The translations under genes and the position numbers were made by a program. Positions 18,636-28,759 of a stretch of DNA of 64,000 nucleotides are shown piece after piece. Source of the DNA: Rhodospira trueperi (GTDB lineage Bacteria > Pseudomonadota > Alphaproteobacteria > Rhodospirillales > Rhodospirillaceae); NCBI RefSeq assembly GCF_900101965.1, contig NZ_FNAP01000015.1:1-64000 (forward strand), written 5' to 3'. The notes under the pieces were generated by a model. It was given only the letters and a program-made list of their open reading frames with translations, had not been told where the DNA came from and did not search any database. Position 1 is the stretch's first letter. Each line of letters opens with the position of its first letter.

Positions 18636-19622
18636 TCACATCAGATTCGGCAGCACCCGATCCGGCGGACGATGGCCGTCGGCGAAAGCCTTGATGTTGA
18701 CGATGACCTTCTCGCCCATGTCGATGCGCCCCTCGATGGTGGCCGAGCCCATGTGCGGGATGGCCACCACGTTGTCCATGCCCAACAGCTTGGGATTGAC
18801 CGCCGGGGCCCGCTCGAACACGTCCAGGCCCGCCCCGGCGAGGTCCCCGGCCGACAGCATGCGCACCAGGGCGGTCTCGTCGATGACCTCGCCGCGCGCC
18901 GTGTTGACCACGTAGGCATGCCGCTGCAACAGCTTCAGGCGCCGCGCCGACAGCAGGTGGTAGGTCGCCGGCGTGTGCGGACAATGAACCGAAATCACAT
19001 CCATGCGGGCGAGCATCTGGTCCAGGCTCTCCCAGTAGGTGGCCTCCAGTTCGGCCTCGATGTCAGGATGGACCGGGCGGCGGTTATGGTAATGGATGGC
19101 CATGCCGAAGCCGCGCGCGCGGCGAGCCACGGCCTGTCCGATGCGGCCCATGCCGACGATGCCCAGCCGCTTGCCCCAGATGCGGTGGCCCAGCATGTGG
19201 GTCGGGGACCATCCGGTCCAGCCGCCCGAATGCAGCAGACGCTCGCCTTCCACCAGGCGACGCGGCACGGCGAGGATCAGGGCCATGGTCATGTCGGCCG
19301 TATCCTCGGTCAGGACATCGGGCGTGTTGGTCACGGTGATGCCGCGCTGATGCGCGGTGCCGACATCGATATGGTCCACGCCGGTGCCGAAGTTGGCGAT
19401 CAGCCGCAGTTGCGGCCCGGCCTGGGCCAGCACGGCGGCATCGAGGCGGTCGGTCACCGTCGGCACCAGGACGTCGGCCTCGGCCATGGCCCGGACCAGA
19501 TCCTCCCGGCTGAAGGGCTGGTCATCCTCGTTGAGGCGCACGCGGAACAGTTCCGCCATACGGGTCTCGATCGCCTCGGGCAATTTGCGCGTCACCACGA
19601 CAAGGGGCTTTGACGTCGGCAT
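18636..19622 (-). CDS. D-2-hydroxyacid dehydrogenase, glyoxylate/hydroxypyruvate reductase-like
   Basis: This 328-residue NAD(P)-dependent enzyme has the Rossmann motif GIVGMGRIG (154-162) and the catalytic residues Arg243 (NTARGEV), Glu in the DVFERAP segment and His290 (IPHMGSA). It probably reduces glyoxylate or hydroxypyruvate, or acts as D-glycerate dehydrogenase. The start MPTSKPLVVV is chosen over longer upstream frames because it begins the first beta strand. It stands alone, convergent with the IS110 remnant. Confidence 0.88.
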   Translation of the reverse strand: MPTSKPLVVVTRKLPEAIETRMAELFRVRLNEDDQPFSREDLVRAMAEADVLVPTVTDRLDAAVLAQAGPQLRLIANFGTGVDHIDVGTAHQRGITVTNTPDVLTEDTADMTMALILAVPRRLVEGERLLHSGGWTGWSPTHMLGHRIWGKRLGIVGMGRIGQAVARRARGFGMAIHYHNRRPVHPDIEAELEATYWESLDQMLARMDVISVHCPHTPATYHLLSARRLKLLQRHAYVVNTARGEVIDETALVRMLSAGDLAGAGLDVFERAPAVNPKLLGMDNVVAIPHMGSATIEGRIDMGEKVIVNIKAFADGHRPPDRVLPNLM

Positions 19623-19689
19623 GCGGCCTTTCCTCTCCGGTTCGGTGGGGCGATTGGCGCGGGACCGGCGATTCGGTCGGACGCGGGGC

Positions 19690-19719
19690 GTCGGGTCAAG
19701 GTTAGTCGGGTCAAGGTTA
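19690..19719. repeat. Perfect 15-bp tandem duplication
   Basis: GTCGGGTCAAGGTTA occurs twice head to tail in the leader region of the dehydrogenase gene. It keeps a reading frame on the minus strand, but that frame lies upstream of the chosen start. Confidence 0.85.
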
Positions 19720-19900
19720 TCTGTATCCGCCGGCCGGGGCGCCTGTCCAGGAAGCAGCAGCGGCGGCACCGGATCCGGTGTCTTCACCCTGCCCGACCGG
19801 CACCCCAATTTGACCATGATGTAGGGATCACATAGGGGGCCTGTCCAGGCGGCACCGTTCACCACCGCACCGTCTGTTTGGACGCTCACAGGAGGATGCC

Positions 19901-20380
19901 ATGTTGTCGCGCCGCGCCCTGGTCGCCCTCGCTCTCATGACGCCCTTGGCAGCCTGCGCCACCGCCCCGAGCGGGCTGGCGCCGCCGGATGTCGCCCTGC
20001 GCGACCTGCGTCTCGTCGGCGCCGGCCTGCTGCAACAGGATGTGGACCTGCTTCTGTCGGTGACCAATCCCAACAGCCGCGACATGCCGCTGAACGGACT
20101 GCGCGTGGCCCTGGATCTGAACGGCCAACCGCTTGCCAACGGATATTCGAACGCCTCGATGAAGGTCCCCCGGCTATCAACGGTCACGGTACCGGTGCGG
20201 GCCTCGATCAGTTCCCTCGATCTTGTGCGGCGGTTCATGGACCTGGGCACGCGCGGCGGCCTGGACTACGCGTTGCGGGGTGAGGCCCTGCTGGATTCCG
20301 TGGGCGACACGACCCTTCCGTTCGAAGCCTCGGGAACGCTGGACCTGACGGCCGACGCGCCCCCGCCTCGAACCCAATAG
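19901..20380 (+). CDS. LEA14/WHy-domain lipoprotein
   Basis: This 159-residue protein has a lipoprotein signal ending in LMTPLAAC (lipobox Cys19), so it is membrane-anchored in the cell envelope. The rest fits the LEA type 2 (water stress/hypersensitive response) fold, with VDLLLSVTNPNSRDMPLNGL and VPRLSTVTVPVRASI. An AGGAGG ribosome site precedes the ATG. The function in bacteria is unknown. It converges with RNase D. Confidence 0.8.
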   Translation: MLSRRALVALALMTPLAACATAPSGLAPPDVALRDLRLVGAGLLQQDVDLLLSVTNPNSRDMPLNGLRVALDLNGQPLANGYSNASMKVPRLSTVTVPVRASISSLDLVRRFMDLGTRGGLDYALRGEALLDSVGDTTLPFEASGTLDLTADAPPPRTQ

Positions 20381-20404
20381 GACCGGGAGGCCCCGAACGC
20401 GGGT

Positions 20405-21592
20405 CTAACCGGCTGTTCCCCCATCGTCATCCGCAACCTCGACGTCCAGGGGTTCCACCCGGCGCCCGTCCTCGGAAACGGCCAGCGCCAGCCGCCCGTG
20501 CTTCAGCGCCAGCGCGGCGTCCCCGAACAGCTCCCGACGCCAGCCATCCAGCGCCGGCACGTCGGCCTCGTCATCGGCGGCGATGCGTTCCAGGTCGGCG
20601 CTGGAGGCCACCAGCTTCTGCGCCACGCCGGCGGCCTCGCACTTCATTTTCAGCAGCACCTTCAGCAGATCGATGATCGGCCCCAGCCCGTGCGGCAAGT
20701 CCTCACGGGCGGGCGGTTTGGGCAGATCGGCGATCGGCCGCGCGCGACCGCGCTCCAGCGCGTCCAGAATCTCGCGACCGTGCCGTCCCTCCGCCTGACC
20801 GCGCGACATGGACCGGACCTGAGCCAGGGCCTCGACCGTCTCTGGGTTCTGCGCGGCGATGTCCAGCAGCGCCTCGTCCCGCAGCACCCGCTGTCGCGGC
20901 AGGTCGCGGGCCTGGGCCTCGTGCTCGCGCCATGCGGCCAATTCGATGACGGCGGCCAGAAAGCGCTGCGACTTGCCGCGCAGCTTCATCCGCCGCCACG
21001 CCTGTTGCGGATCGGTTTCATAAGAGGCGGGATTGGTCAGGGCCTGCATTTCCTGGTCAAGCCAGCCGGCCCGGCCATTGGCGGACAACATCGCCGCCAG
21101 CTTCTCGTACACCACACGCAGGTGGGTGACGTCCGACAGAGCGTAGATCAGGTGCTTCTGTGATAGCGGCCGGCGCGCCCAGTCCGTGAAGCGCATGGTC
21201 TTGTCGACGCGCGCCTTGGCCAGCTTGCCGGCGAGCGTCTCGTAGCCCACCTGCTCTCCGAAACCGCAGACCATGGCCGCGATCTGGGTGTCGAACAACG
21301 GGCGCGGTAACTCGCCCAGCATTTGGTGAAAGATTTCCAGATCCTGCCGCGCCGCGTGGAAGACCTTGAGCACGCTCGTATCGCGCATCAGGTCCTTGAG
21401 CGGCTCAAGGTCGAGATCATCCGCCAGCGGATCAATGCAGACGGCGTCCTCCGATCCGGCAACCTGAACGAGGCAGAGCTGCGGCCAATAGGTCTTCTCG
21501 CGCATGAACTCGGTGTCCACGGCGATGAAGCGTTCTCCGCGCAACCGTTCCCGGAATGCGGCCAAGTCGTCAGATGTCTGTATCAGGGACAT
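20405..21592 (-). CDS. rnd: Ribonuclease D
   Basis: This is a 3'-5' exoribonuclease for tRNA maturation. The 395-residue protein has the DEDD exonuclease motifs: AVDTEFMREK (D26, E28), VFHAARQDLEIF and YALSDVTHL. A C-terminal HRDC-like region follows. The length matches the family. It is divergent from citramalate synthase across a 251-bp spacer. Confidence 0.93.
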   Translation of the reverse strand: MSLIQTSDDLAAFRERLRGERFIAVDTEFMREKTYWPQLCLVQVAGSEDAVCIDPLADDLDLEPLKDLMRDTSVLKVFHAARQDLEIFHQMLGELPRPLFDTQIAAMVCGFGEQVGYETLAGKLAKARVDKTMRFTDWARRPLSQKHLIYALSDVTHLRVVYEKLAAMLSANGRAGWLDQEMQALTNPASYETDPQQAWRRMKLRGKSQRFLAAVIELAAWREHEAQARDLPRQRVLRDEALLDIAAQNPETVEALAQVRSMSRGQAEGRHGREILDALERGRARPIADLPKPPAREDLPHGLGPIIDLLKVLLKMKCEAAGVAQKLVASSADLERIAADDEADVPALDGWRRELFGDAALALKHGRLALAVSEDGRRVEPLDVEVADDDGGTAG

Positions 21593-21843
21593 TCTTGCGT
21601 TCTATCCCGCAAGGCTCGTAAAGGCAAGATGCGGTCAGGGAAAAAACAATACCAGCCCGAAATGACCGTCTTTGATCTGACAGACGAGCCCGGTTCGCGC
21701 CCTCCCCATCCGTCATTGCGCCACCGCGCGCTCGTGGTGCATTGTCTCAGGCAATCGGCGACCGTCGGCGCGTGGAACATTGCCGCTCGCCCGTGGTTTT
21801 CGATTCCCCGCCCCAATGTCCCAACACGGCAGGATTGCCCCCC

Positions 21844-23463
21844 ATGAGTTCCGCCCGCGTCCATCTGTTTGACAGCACCCTGCGCGACGGCGCGCAAACC
21901 CACGGCGTCGATTTCTCCACACCCGACAAAGCAGCCATCGCCGTGGCCCTGGACGCAATGGGCATTGACTACATCGAGGGCGGATGGCCCGGGGCCAATC
22001 CCACCGACGACGCCTTTTTCGCCGACCCGCCAAGTCTGGGTCGGGCGCGGCTGTGCGCCTTCGGCATGACGCGGCGTGCCGGACGCAGCGCCGACAACGA
22101 TCCCGGCCTGCGCGCGCTGTTGGAGGCCAAGGCGCCTGTGGCCGTGCTGGTCGGCAAGAGCTGGGACTTCCAGTGCAAGGTCGCGCTGGGCGTGGAGCCG
22201 GGCGAGAACCTGCACATGATCGCCGACAGCATCGCCTTCATGAGCCGCGAGAAGGCCGAGGCGATGTACGACGCCGAGCACTTCTTCGACGGCTACAAGG
22301 CCAACCCGGCGTATGCGACCGCCACCGTCAAGGCGGCGCTGGAGGCCGGCGCCCGCTGGGCGGTGCTGTGCGATACCAACGGCGGAACCCTGGCGCACGA
22401 GATCGGCGAGATCATCACGGCCCTGGTGGCCGACGGCATCCCCGGGGACCGCCTGGGCATCCATGCCCATAACGATACCGGCAACGCGGTGGCCAATTCG
22501 CTGGCCGCCGTGCGCGCGGGCGCTCGTCAGGTGCAGGGCACCCTGAACGGCCTGGGCGAGCGCTGCGGCAACGCCAACCTCGTCTCCCTGATCCCCTCGC
22601 TGATGCTCAAGATGGATCTGGATGTGGGCCTGTCGCCGGAGCACCTGGTGAAGCTGACCGAGACCTCACGGGCGCTGGACGAGCGCCTGAACCGGGCGCC
22701 CGACCGCCGCGCGCCCTATGTCGGCGAGTCGGCATTCGCGCACAAGGGCGGGCTGCACGTCTCGGCGGTGGAAAAGGATCCGCGTTGCTATGAACACATC
22801 GACCCCGCGCTGGTGGGCAACAAGCGCCAGATCCTGGTGTCCGATCAGGCCGGGCGGTCCAATGTGCTGTCGCGCCTGCGGGAGATCGGGCTGACCGTCG
22901 ATCCCGACGACCCCAAGATCGCCCGCGTCGTCGAGGAAGTGAAACTGCGCGAGTTCAAGGGCTATGCCTACGACGGCGCCGGCGCCTCGTTCGAACTGCT
23001 GGCGCGGCGGCTGCTGCACCGGGTGCCCGAGTATTTCCGCCTCACCAGTTTCCGCGTCATCGACGAGCGGCGCTGGAACGCCAAGGGCGAACTCATCACC
23101 CTGTCCGAGGCCACCATCAAGGCCGATATCGGCGGCGAGCATCACATGGCCGTGGCCGAGGGCAACGGCCCGGTCAACGCGCTGGACGCCGCGTTGCGCA
23201 AGGTGCTGGTGCCGGCCTATCCGCACCTCGCCGGGCTGCGGCTGGTGGACTACAAGGTGCGCATTCTGACGCCGGAGGCGGCCACGGCCGCCGTGACCCG
23301 CGTGCTCATCGAAAGTGCCGACAGAGCCGGGAACCGCTGGACCACGGTCGGGGTCTCACCCAACGTCATCGATGCCTCGTTCAACGCGCTGCACGATTCC
23401 ATCACCTTCGCCCTGCTCGGCGCCAACGTGCCGGCAGCGGAGACCGCCACGGCGGCGGAATAG
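21844..23463 (+). CDS. cimA: (R)-citramalate synthase
   Basis: The enzyme condenses pyruvate and acetyl-CoA to citramalate, giving a threonine-independent route to isoleucine. The 539-residue protein has the DRE-TIM metallolyase motif FDSTLRDGAQ (residues 9-18) and HAHNDTGNAVANS. A C-terminal LeuA-type allosteric domain ends the protein (DAALRKVLVPAYP, then LVDYKVRI). Its length and GWPGANPTDDAFF segment fit the citramalate synthase subgroup rather than LeuA. The ATG at 21844 is the family start. Confidence 0.9.
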   Translation: MSSARVHLFDSTLRDGAQTHGVDFSTPDKAAIAVALDAMGIDYIEGGWPGANPTDDAFFADPPSLGRARLCAFGMTRRAGRSADNDPGLRALLEAKAPVAVLVGKSWDFQCKVALGVEPGENLHMIADSIAFMSREKAEAMYDAEHFFDGYKANPAYATATVKAALEAGARWAVLCDTNGGTLAHEIGEIITALVADGIPGDRLGIHAHNDTGNAVANSLAAVRAGARQVQGTLNGLGERCGNANLVSLIPSLMLKMDLDVGLSPEHLVKLTETSRALDERLNRAPDRRAPYVGESAFAHKGGLHVSAVEKDPRCYEHIDPALVGNKRQILVSDQAGRSNVLSRLREIGLTVDPDDPKIARVVEEVKLREFKGYAYDGAGASFELLARRLLHRVPEYFRLTSFRVIDERRWNAKGELITLSEATIKADIGGEHHMAVAEGNGPVNALDAALRKVLVPAYPHLAGLRLVDYKVRILTPEAATAAVTRVLIESADRAGNRWTTVGVSPNVIDASFNALHDSITFALLGANVPAAETATAAE

Positions 23464-23644
23464 GACCGACCGGCACGAAATCCGGGTGCGGAATGCTGGT
23501 CAGGGAGACCGACGGGACGTATATCAACGGTGATCCCGCCGTGCAGGCGGAGCCCGGCAAGCGGCTGGACAAGGGCGCCGTCGAGCACGACAGATCGGGA
23601 GCCGCGCGGGCGACGTGCGGACCGACATCGGAATGGGCAACGAG

Positions 23645-23884
23645 ATGAGCGACCATCCTGAGTCCCAGACGGACAGCCGGGAGTCCGCCGGCAGGCGGCA
23701 GCCGATTGTTCTCGGCCGCATCGTGGCCATCCTAACCGCCGCGGCGATGCCGTTCTGCGGGTACGCCATCTATCTGGACAGCCCCTATGTTTCCGGGCTG
23801 GGCGTCGTTGTCGCCCTGTCGCTGGTGGGGTTGAGTCTGGCACTGTGTCTGCTGATGATCGCGAATATCGCCGAGAAGCGCTGA
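23645..23884 (+). CDS. Small two-helix membrane protein
   Basis: This 79-residue protein has a charged N-terminus and two hydrophobic helices (ILTAAAMPFCGYAIYL and GLGVVVALSLVGLSLALCLL). No family is recognised. The start could be 23645 or 23633. It ends 62 bp before the tRNA. Confidence 0.55.
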   Translation: MSDHPESQTDSRESAGRRQPIVLGRIVAILTAAAMPFCGYAIYLDSPYVSGLGVVVALSLVGLSLALCLLMIANIAEKR

Positions 23885-23946
23885 CGCCCGCCCCCCGCTG
23901 GCCCACCTTTCCTTCCTCCGAGACTTTTGCTAGGGACAATGCTCAG

Positions 23947-24023
23947 GGCCCCGTAGCTCAACTGGATAGAGCAGCGGACTTCTAATCCGCAGGCTGCAGG
24001 TTCGAACCCTGCCGGGGTCGCCA
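23947..24023 (+). tRNA. tRNA-Arg (TCT)
   Basis: This is a complete 77-nt cloverleaf. Acceptor GGCCCCG pairs with CGGGGTC (one G-U). The D arm contains AGCTCAACTGGATAGAGC. The anticodon stem is GCGGA/TCCGC around loop CTTCTAA (anticodon TCT), and the T arm contains GGTTCGAACCC. The discriminator is G and CCA is encoded. Confidence 0.97.
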
Positions 24024-24202
24024 TCCCCTCGGATCAACAGTCCGGTCTCATGGGGGTATTGAGGATGTTGGGTCATGGCCACCGACGTCGCCGACCCTCA
24101 TCGATTTTTGGGATTGAGCCATCGGCTCAGGTCCACGGTCTTCACCCGGGGCATGAGGGCCGGTTCAGCATGACCCCTGGCAGGACAACGGATTGGCCGT
24201 GG

Positions 24203-24231
24203 TTGACACACACGGGCCCGGGGCTTACACG
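24203..24231 (+). promoter_or_regulatory. Promoter of regulator copy A
   Basis: TTGACA (24203-24208) and TACACG (24226-24231) are spaced by 17 bp. Transcription would start at or within a few bases of the ATG at 24240, and no Shine-Dalgarno is seen, so the message may be leaderless. The same arrangement occurs in copy B. Confidence 0.5.
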
Positions 24232-24245
24232 TTCATGCCATGAAC
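24231..24245. promoter_or_regulatory. Perfect palindrome over the start codon, candidate operator A
   Basis: GTTCATGCCATGAAC is a perfect 7-1-7 inverted repeat containing the ATG at 24240. The identical 15 bp covers the start codon of copy B. A dimeric winged-helix protein bound here would block initiation, so autoregulation by the MarR-type product is the natural reading. Confidence 0.55.
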
Positions 24246-24716
24246 GCGAGAGGCGCCACGACTGCGGCTGGATCGGCGGCCGACACTGATCTCACCCTCA
24301 GGCTGTTGCGGGCGATCGAGGATGATCCTCGTCAGTCCCAGCGGAGCCTCGCGGCCCGGCTGGGCATTGCGGTGGGCCTGACGAACGCGGTCCTGAAGCG
24401 GGCCGCCGCAAAGGGCTTGGTCAAGGTCGGCACGGCGCCGGCGCGGCGGTATGCCTACTACCTGACGCCCCAGGGGTTCGCCGAGAAGTCTCGCCTGACT
24501 CTTCAGTATCTGGAGCATTCGCTCACGGTCATTCGCGACGCGCGCGAAGCCTTCGCGGCCGAATTCGTGGCCTGCCAGCGCCAGGGCTGGACCCGGGTCG
24601 CCCTTCTGGGAGGCGGCGAAACGTCTGGCAGAGGGCGGGTCACGGCGCTCTGGAACCTGCTGGGCCGCCAGATTCGCGTGACCACGCACCACCGCGCCGT
24701 CCGTCGGGTTGGCTGA
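24240..24716 (+). CDS. MarR-type/NusG-tail fusion (deletion derivative)
   Basis: This is a 158-residue in-frame fusion. Residues 1-128 match the MarR-type protein of copy B nearly exactly, including the winged helix (LAARLGIAVGLTNAVLKRAA). After GGGE it switches to the end of the NusG-like protein (VTALWNLLGRQIRVTTHHRA). The Rossmann-like half of the regulator and the NusG NGN/KOW domains are gone. It could still bind DNA, and so could repress copy B in trans. It may also be a decaying pseudogene. Confidence 0.8.
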   Translation: MNARGATTAAGSAADTDLTLRLLRAIEDDPRQSQRSLAARLGIAVGLTNAVLKRAAAKGLVKVGTAPARRYAYYLTPQGFAEKSRLTLQYLEHSLTVIRDAREAFAAEFVACQRQGWTRVALLGGGETSGRGRVTALWNLLGRQIRVTTHHRAVRRVG

Positions 24717-24780
24717 CTCCCCGCGCCCTTGGCGGCGGGCGGGGCGCGCCGCGTGGGCGGCGCAGATCTGTTCCATTGAC

Positions 24781-24812
24781 CTCCGGGTGCTTTCACCCGG
24801 AGTGCGGTAGCT
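24781..24812 (+). promoter_or_regulatory. Hairpin plus ops-like element, cluster 1
   Basis: The stem CTCCGGGTG (24781-24789), loop CTTT and CACCCGGAG (24794-24802) form a perfect 9-bp hairpin. It is followed at once by TGCGGTAGCT (24803-24812), whose GCGGTAGC equals the core of the ops element (GGCGGTAGC) that pauses RNA polymerase and loads RfaH in E. coli. There is no T-tract, so it is not an ordinary terminator. The hairpin sits about 11 nt upstream of the end of the ops-like site, the usual geometry for a hairpin-stabilised pause. The first structural gene starts 180 bp downstream. Confidence 0.7.
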
Positions 24813-24929
24813 ATTCAAGCACCTTGTTTCGGCAACCGAGCGGAACTCCCAAACGATCCGGGACGGATCGCAACGAGCATTTGCCTCACGACCAAATGGC
24901 TCGGGCGCGTCAACCGCGCGCTTTCCTGA

Positions 24930-26523
<1,594 letters not shown>

Positions 26524-26527
<4 letters not shown>

Positions 26528-27630
26528 TTCCCTTCGTGGATCTCGCCGCCCAACAGGACCGCCTGAGGCCGGAGATCGAGGCCGGCATCGCCCGTGTTCT
26601 GGCCCATGGCCAGTACATCCTGGGCCCCGAGGTCACCGCTTTGGAAGAGCGCTTGGCCGCCTACACCGGGGCCACGCACTGCGTCACCTGCGCCAACGGC
26701 ACGGATGCCCTGCAAATTGCCCTGATGGCCGTGGGCGTGGGACCGGGCGACGAGGTCATCTGTCCGGGGTTTTCTTTTATCGCCACCGCCGAGACGGCGG
26801 CTGTGCTGGGGGCGCGGCCGGTCTATGTCGATATCGACCCGGTGACCTACACCATGGACCCGGGCCGGCTGGCGGCAGCCATCACGCCGCGAACGAAAGC
26901 CATCCTTCCGGTTTCGCTCTATGGCCAACCGGCCGACTTCAACGCCATTAACGCCGTCGCCGCCCGCCACGGCGTGCCGGTCATCGAGGACGGCGCGCAG
27001 AGCTTCGGCGCGTCCTACAAGGGGCGCCGGTCCTGCAATCTCTCGCTGATCGGCTGCACCAGCTTTTTTCCGTCCAAGCCGTTGGGATGTTACGGCGACG
27101 GCGGCGCCATGTTCACCTCCGACCCCGAGCTTGCCAAGGTCCTCCGACAGATCGCCCGCCACGGTCAGGACCGCCGCTATCATCACCTCCGCGTCGGGGT
27201 GAACTCCCGTCTCGACACCCTCCAGGCCGCGATTCTTCTACCCAAGCTAGCTGTGCTGGATGACGAAATCTCCGCACGGCAGCGCCTGGCGGACGCCTAT
27301 GACGCGGCGCTGACCCCGCTTTGCGTGACCACGCCGCAGATCCTGGAGGACCGGCGCAGCGCCTGGGCGCAGTACACCATCCGGGTGACCAACCGTGAAG
27401 TGGCCCAGGCCGCCCTGAAGGACGCGGGCATCCCGACGGCCGTTCATTATCCCGTGCCGCTGAACCGACAGCCCGCCGTCGCCGACCCGACCGCGGATTT
27501 GCCCGAAGGCGACCAGGCGGCCGATCAGGTCCTTTGCCTGCCGATGCATCCATATATGGAACAGCCTGTGTTCCAGAACGTTGTCGATGCTCTTGTGAAG
27601 GCCTGCGCCCAACATGACGGATCGCCTTAG
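26524..27630 (+). CDS. wbpE: UDP-3-keto-sugar aminotransferase (WbpE/WlbC-like)
   Basis: This 368-residue DegT/DnrJ/EryC1-type PLP enzyme has its Schiff-base Lys in [16 protein letters not shown]. It has the family start [16 protein letters not shown], and GQYILGPEV is characteristic of the WbpE/WlbC group. It aminates the 3-keto intermediate formed by WbpB. It overlaps wbpD by 4 bp, completing a coupled three-gene pathway. The UDP-GlcNAc 6-dehydrogenase (WbpA) that should supply the substrate is not in this window. Confidence 0.9.
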
Positions 27631-27660
27631 GGTCAGATCGGATGTTCGAACGAAAGCAAC

Positions 27661-28674
27661 ATGAGGACTGGGATGGACCTGACGGGAAAACGTGTCGTTG
27701 TCATCGGCGGCGCCGGGCTAATCGGCTCGCATACGGTGGATCAACTCACCCGAGAAGACGTCAAGGAAATTGTCATCTTCGACAATTTCTTGCGCGGCTC
27801 GATGGGAAATCTAACCGAAGCCCTTAAAGACCCTCGCGTCAAGCTTTTTGAAGCGGGCGGCGATATCACCAAGACAGATATTGTTGCCAGCGCTCTGAAA
27901 GAAGGGGACGCAGTCTTTCATTTTGCGGCACTATGGCTCTTACACTGCCATGACTACCCGCGCTCGGCTTTCGAGGTCAACGTTGCGGGTACCTTCAACG
28001 TCATGGAAGCCTGCGTTCAACAAGGAGTAGAGCGCCTCGTCTATTCCTCGTCAGCCTCGGTGTACGGCGACGCCCTTCAAGAACCGATGACGGAAGATCA
28101 CCCCTTCAACAACAAGAACTTCTACGGAGCAACCAAAATCTGCGGCGAAGCTATGTTGCGCGCCTTCCATCACCGATATGGGTTGAATTACGTCGGGCTT
28201 CGCTACATGAACGTTTACGGTCCGCGCCAGGATTACGAGGGTGCCTATATCGCCGTTATCATGAAGATGCTCGACGCCATTGATCAAGGCTCTGGCCCCA
28301 CGGTCTTCGGCGATGGGTCTGAGGCGTTCGACTTCGTTGCGGTTGAGGACTGCGCGAAGGCCAATATCTGTGCGATGAAAGCCGATGTCGTCGACGAGTT
28401 CTATAACGTGGGCACCGGACAGCGGACCTCGCTGCGCGAAATTGCCGAAAAACTTGTCGCCCTTACAGGTACGACTCAGGACATCAACTACGCCCCGCGC
28501 AGTCAGGCGACGCTCGTGCGCAACCGCATCGGCTGCCCAAAGAAGGCAGCGAAGGACATCGGGTTCAGGGCCGAAGTCGGCCTTGACGAAGGGCTGAGGC
28601 GCCTTATCGCTTGGCGCGCGGCCCACAAAGGCGAGGTCGAACGCCGGCGCGGCAACGCCAGCCTGCCGGGCTGA
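27661..28674 (+). CDS. NAD-dependent sugar-nucleotide epimerase/dehydratase 1
   Basis: This 337-residue extended short-chain dehydrogenase has the NAD motif GGAGLIGS, an SSSASVYGD segment and the catalytic pair in YGATK. It resembles UDP-glucose/UDP-uronate C4 epimerases, so it may change the configuration of the uronic acid made by the preceding genes (inferred). Start at 27661 or the internal Met at 27673; the latter has GAGG nearby. Confidence 0.85.
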   Translation: MRTGMDLTGKRVVVIGGAGLIGSHTVDQLTREDVKEIVIFDNFLRGSMGNLTEALKDPRVKLFEAGGDITKTDIVASALKEGDAVFHFAALWLLHCHDYPRSAFEVNVAGTFNVMEACVQQGVERLVYSSSASVYGDALQEPMTEDHPFNNKNFYGATKICGEAMLRAFHHRYGLNYVGLRYMNVYGPRQDYEGAYIAVIMKMLDAIDQGSGPTVFGDGSEAFDFVAVEDCAKANICAMKADVVDEFYNVGTGQRTSLREIAEKLVALTGTTQDINYAPRSQATLVRNRIGCPKKAAKDIGFRAEVGLDEGLRRLIAWRAAHKGEVERRRGNASLPG

Positions 28675-28759
28675 CCGGTCAGGGCAAGGGGCGCCAAGGT
28701 GAAGGGGCCTTTTCAATCGGTCGCTTGGCCGACCGCCATAAGCCGGCCCAGAGGACGAC

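Larger units (their letters stand above)
24114..24812 (+). repeat. Regulatory unit A (deleted copy), upstream of glycan cluster 1
   Basis: This unit matches 40548-41972 from TTGAGCC through promoter, palindrome, MarR-type coding region, NusG-type 3' end, hairpin and ops-like element. It lacks an internal 722 bp. By eye the upstream 126 bp differ at about 7 positions, the MarR N-terminal coding part (about 380 bp) at only 3, and the NusG tail and leader are roughly 75-85% alike. It also contains the inverted repeat GAGCC-ATC-GGCTC (24116-24128). Confidence 0.9.

Noticed and set aside
24781-24812. Intrinsic terminator at the hairpin before cluster 1
   Set aside because: The strong stem is not followed by a T-tract but by the ops-like box, and the same holds for the copy at 41941.
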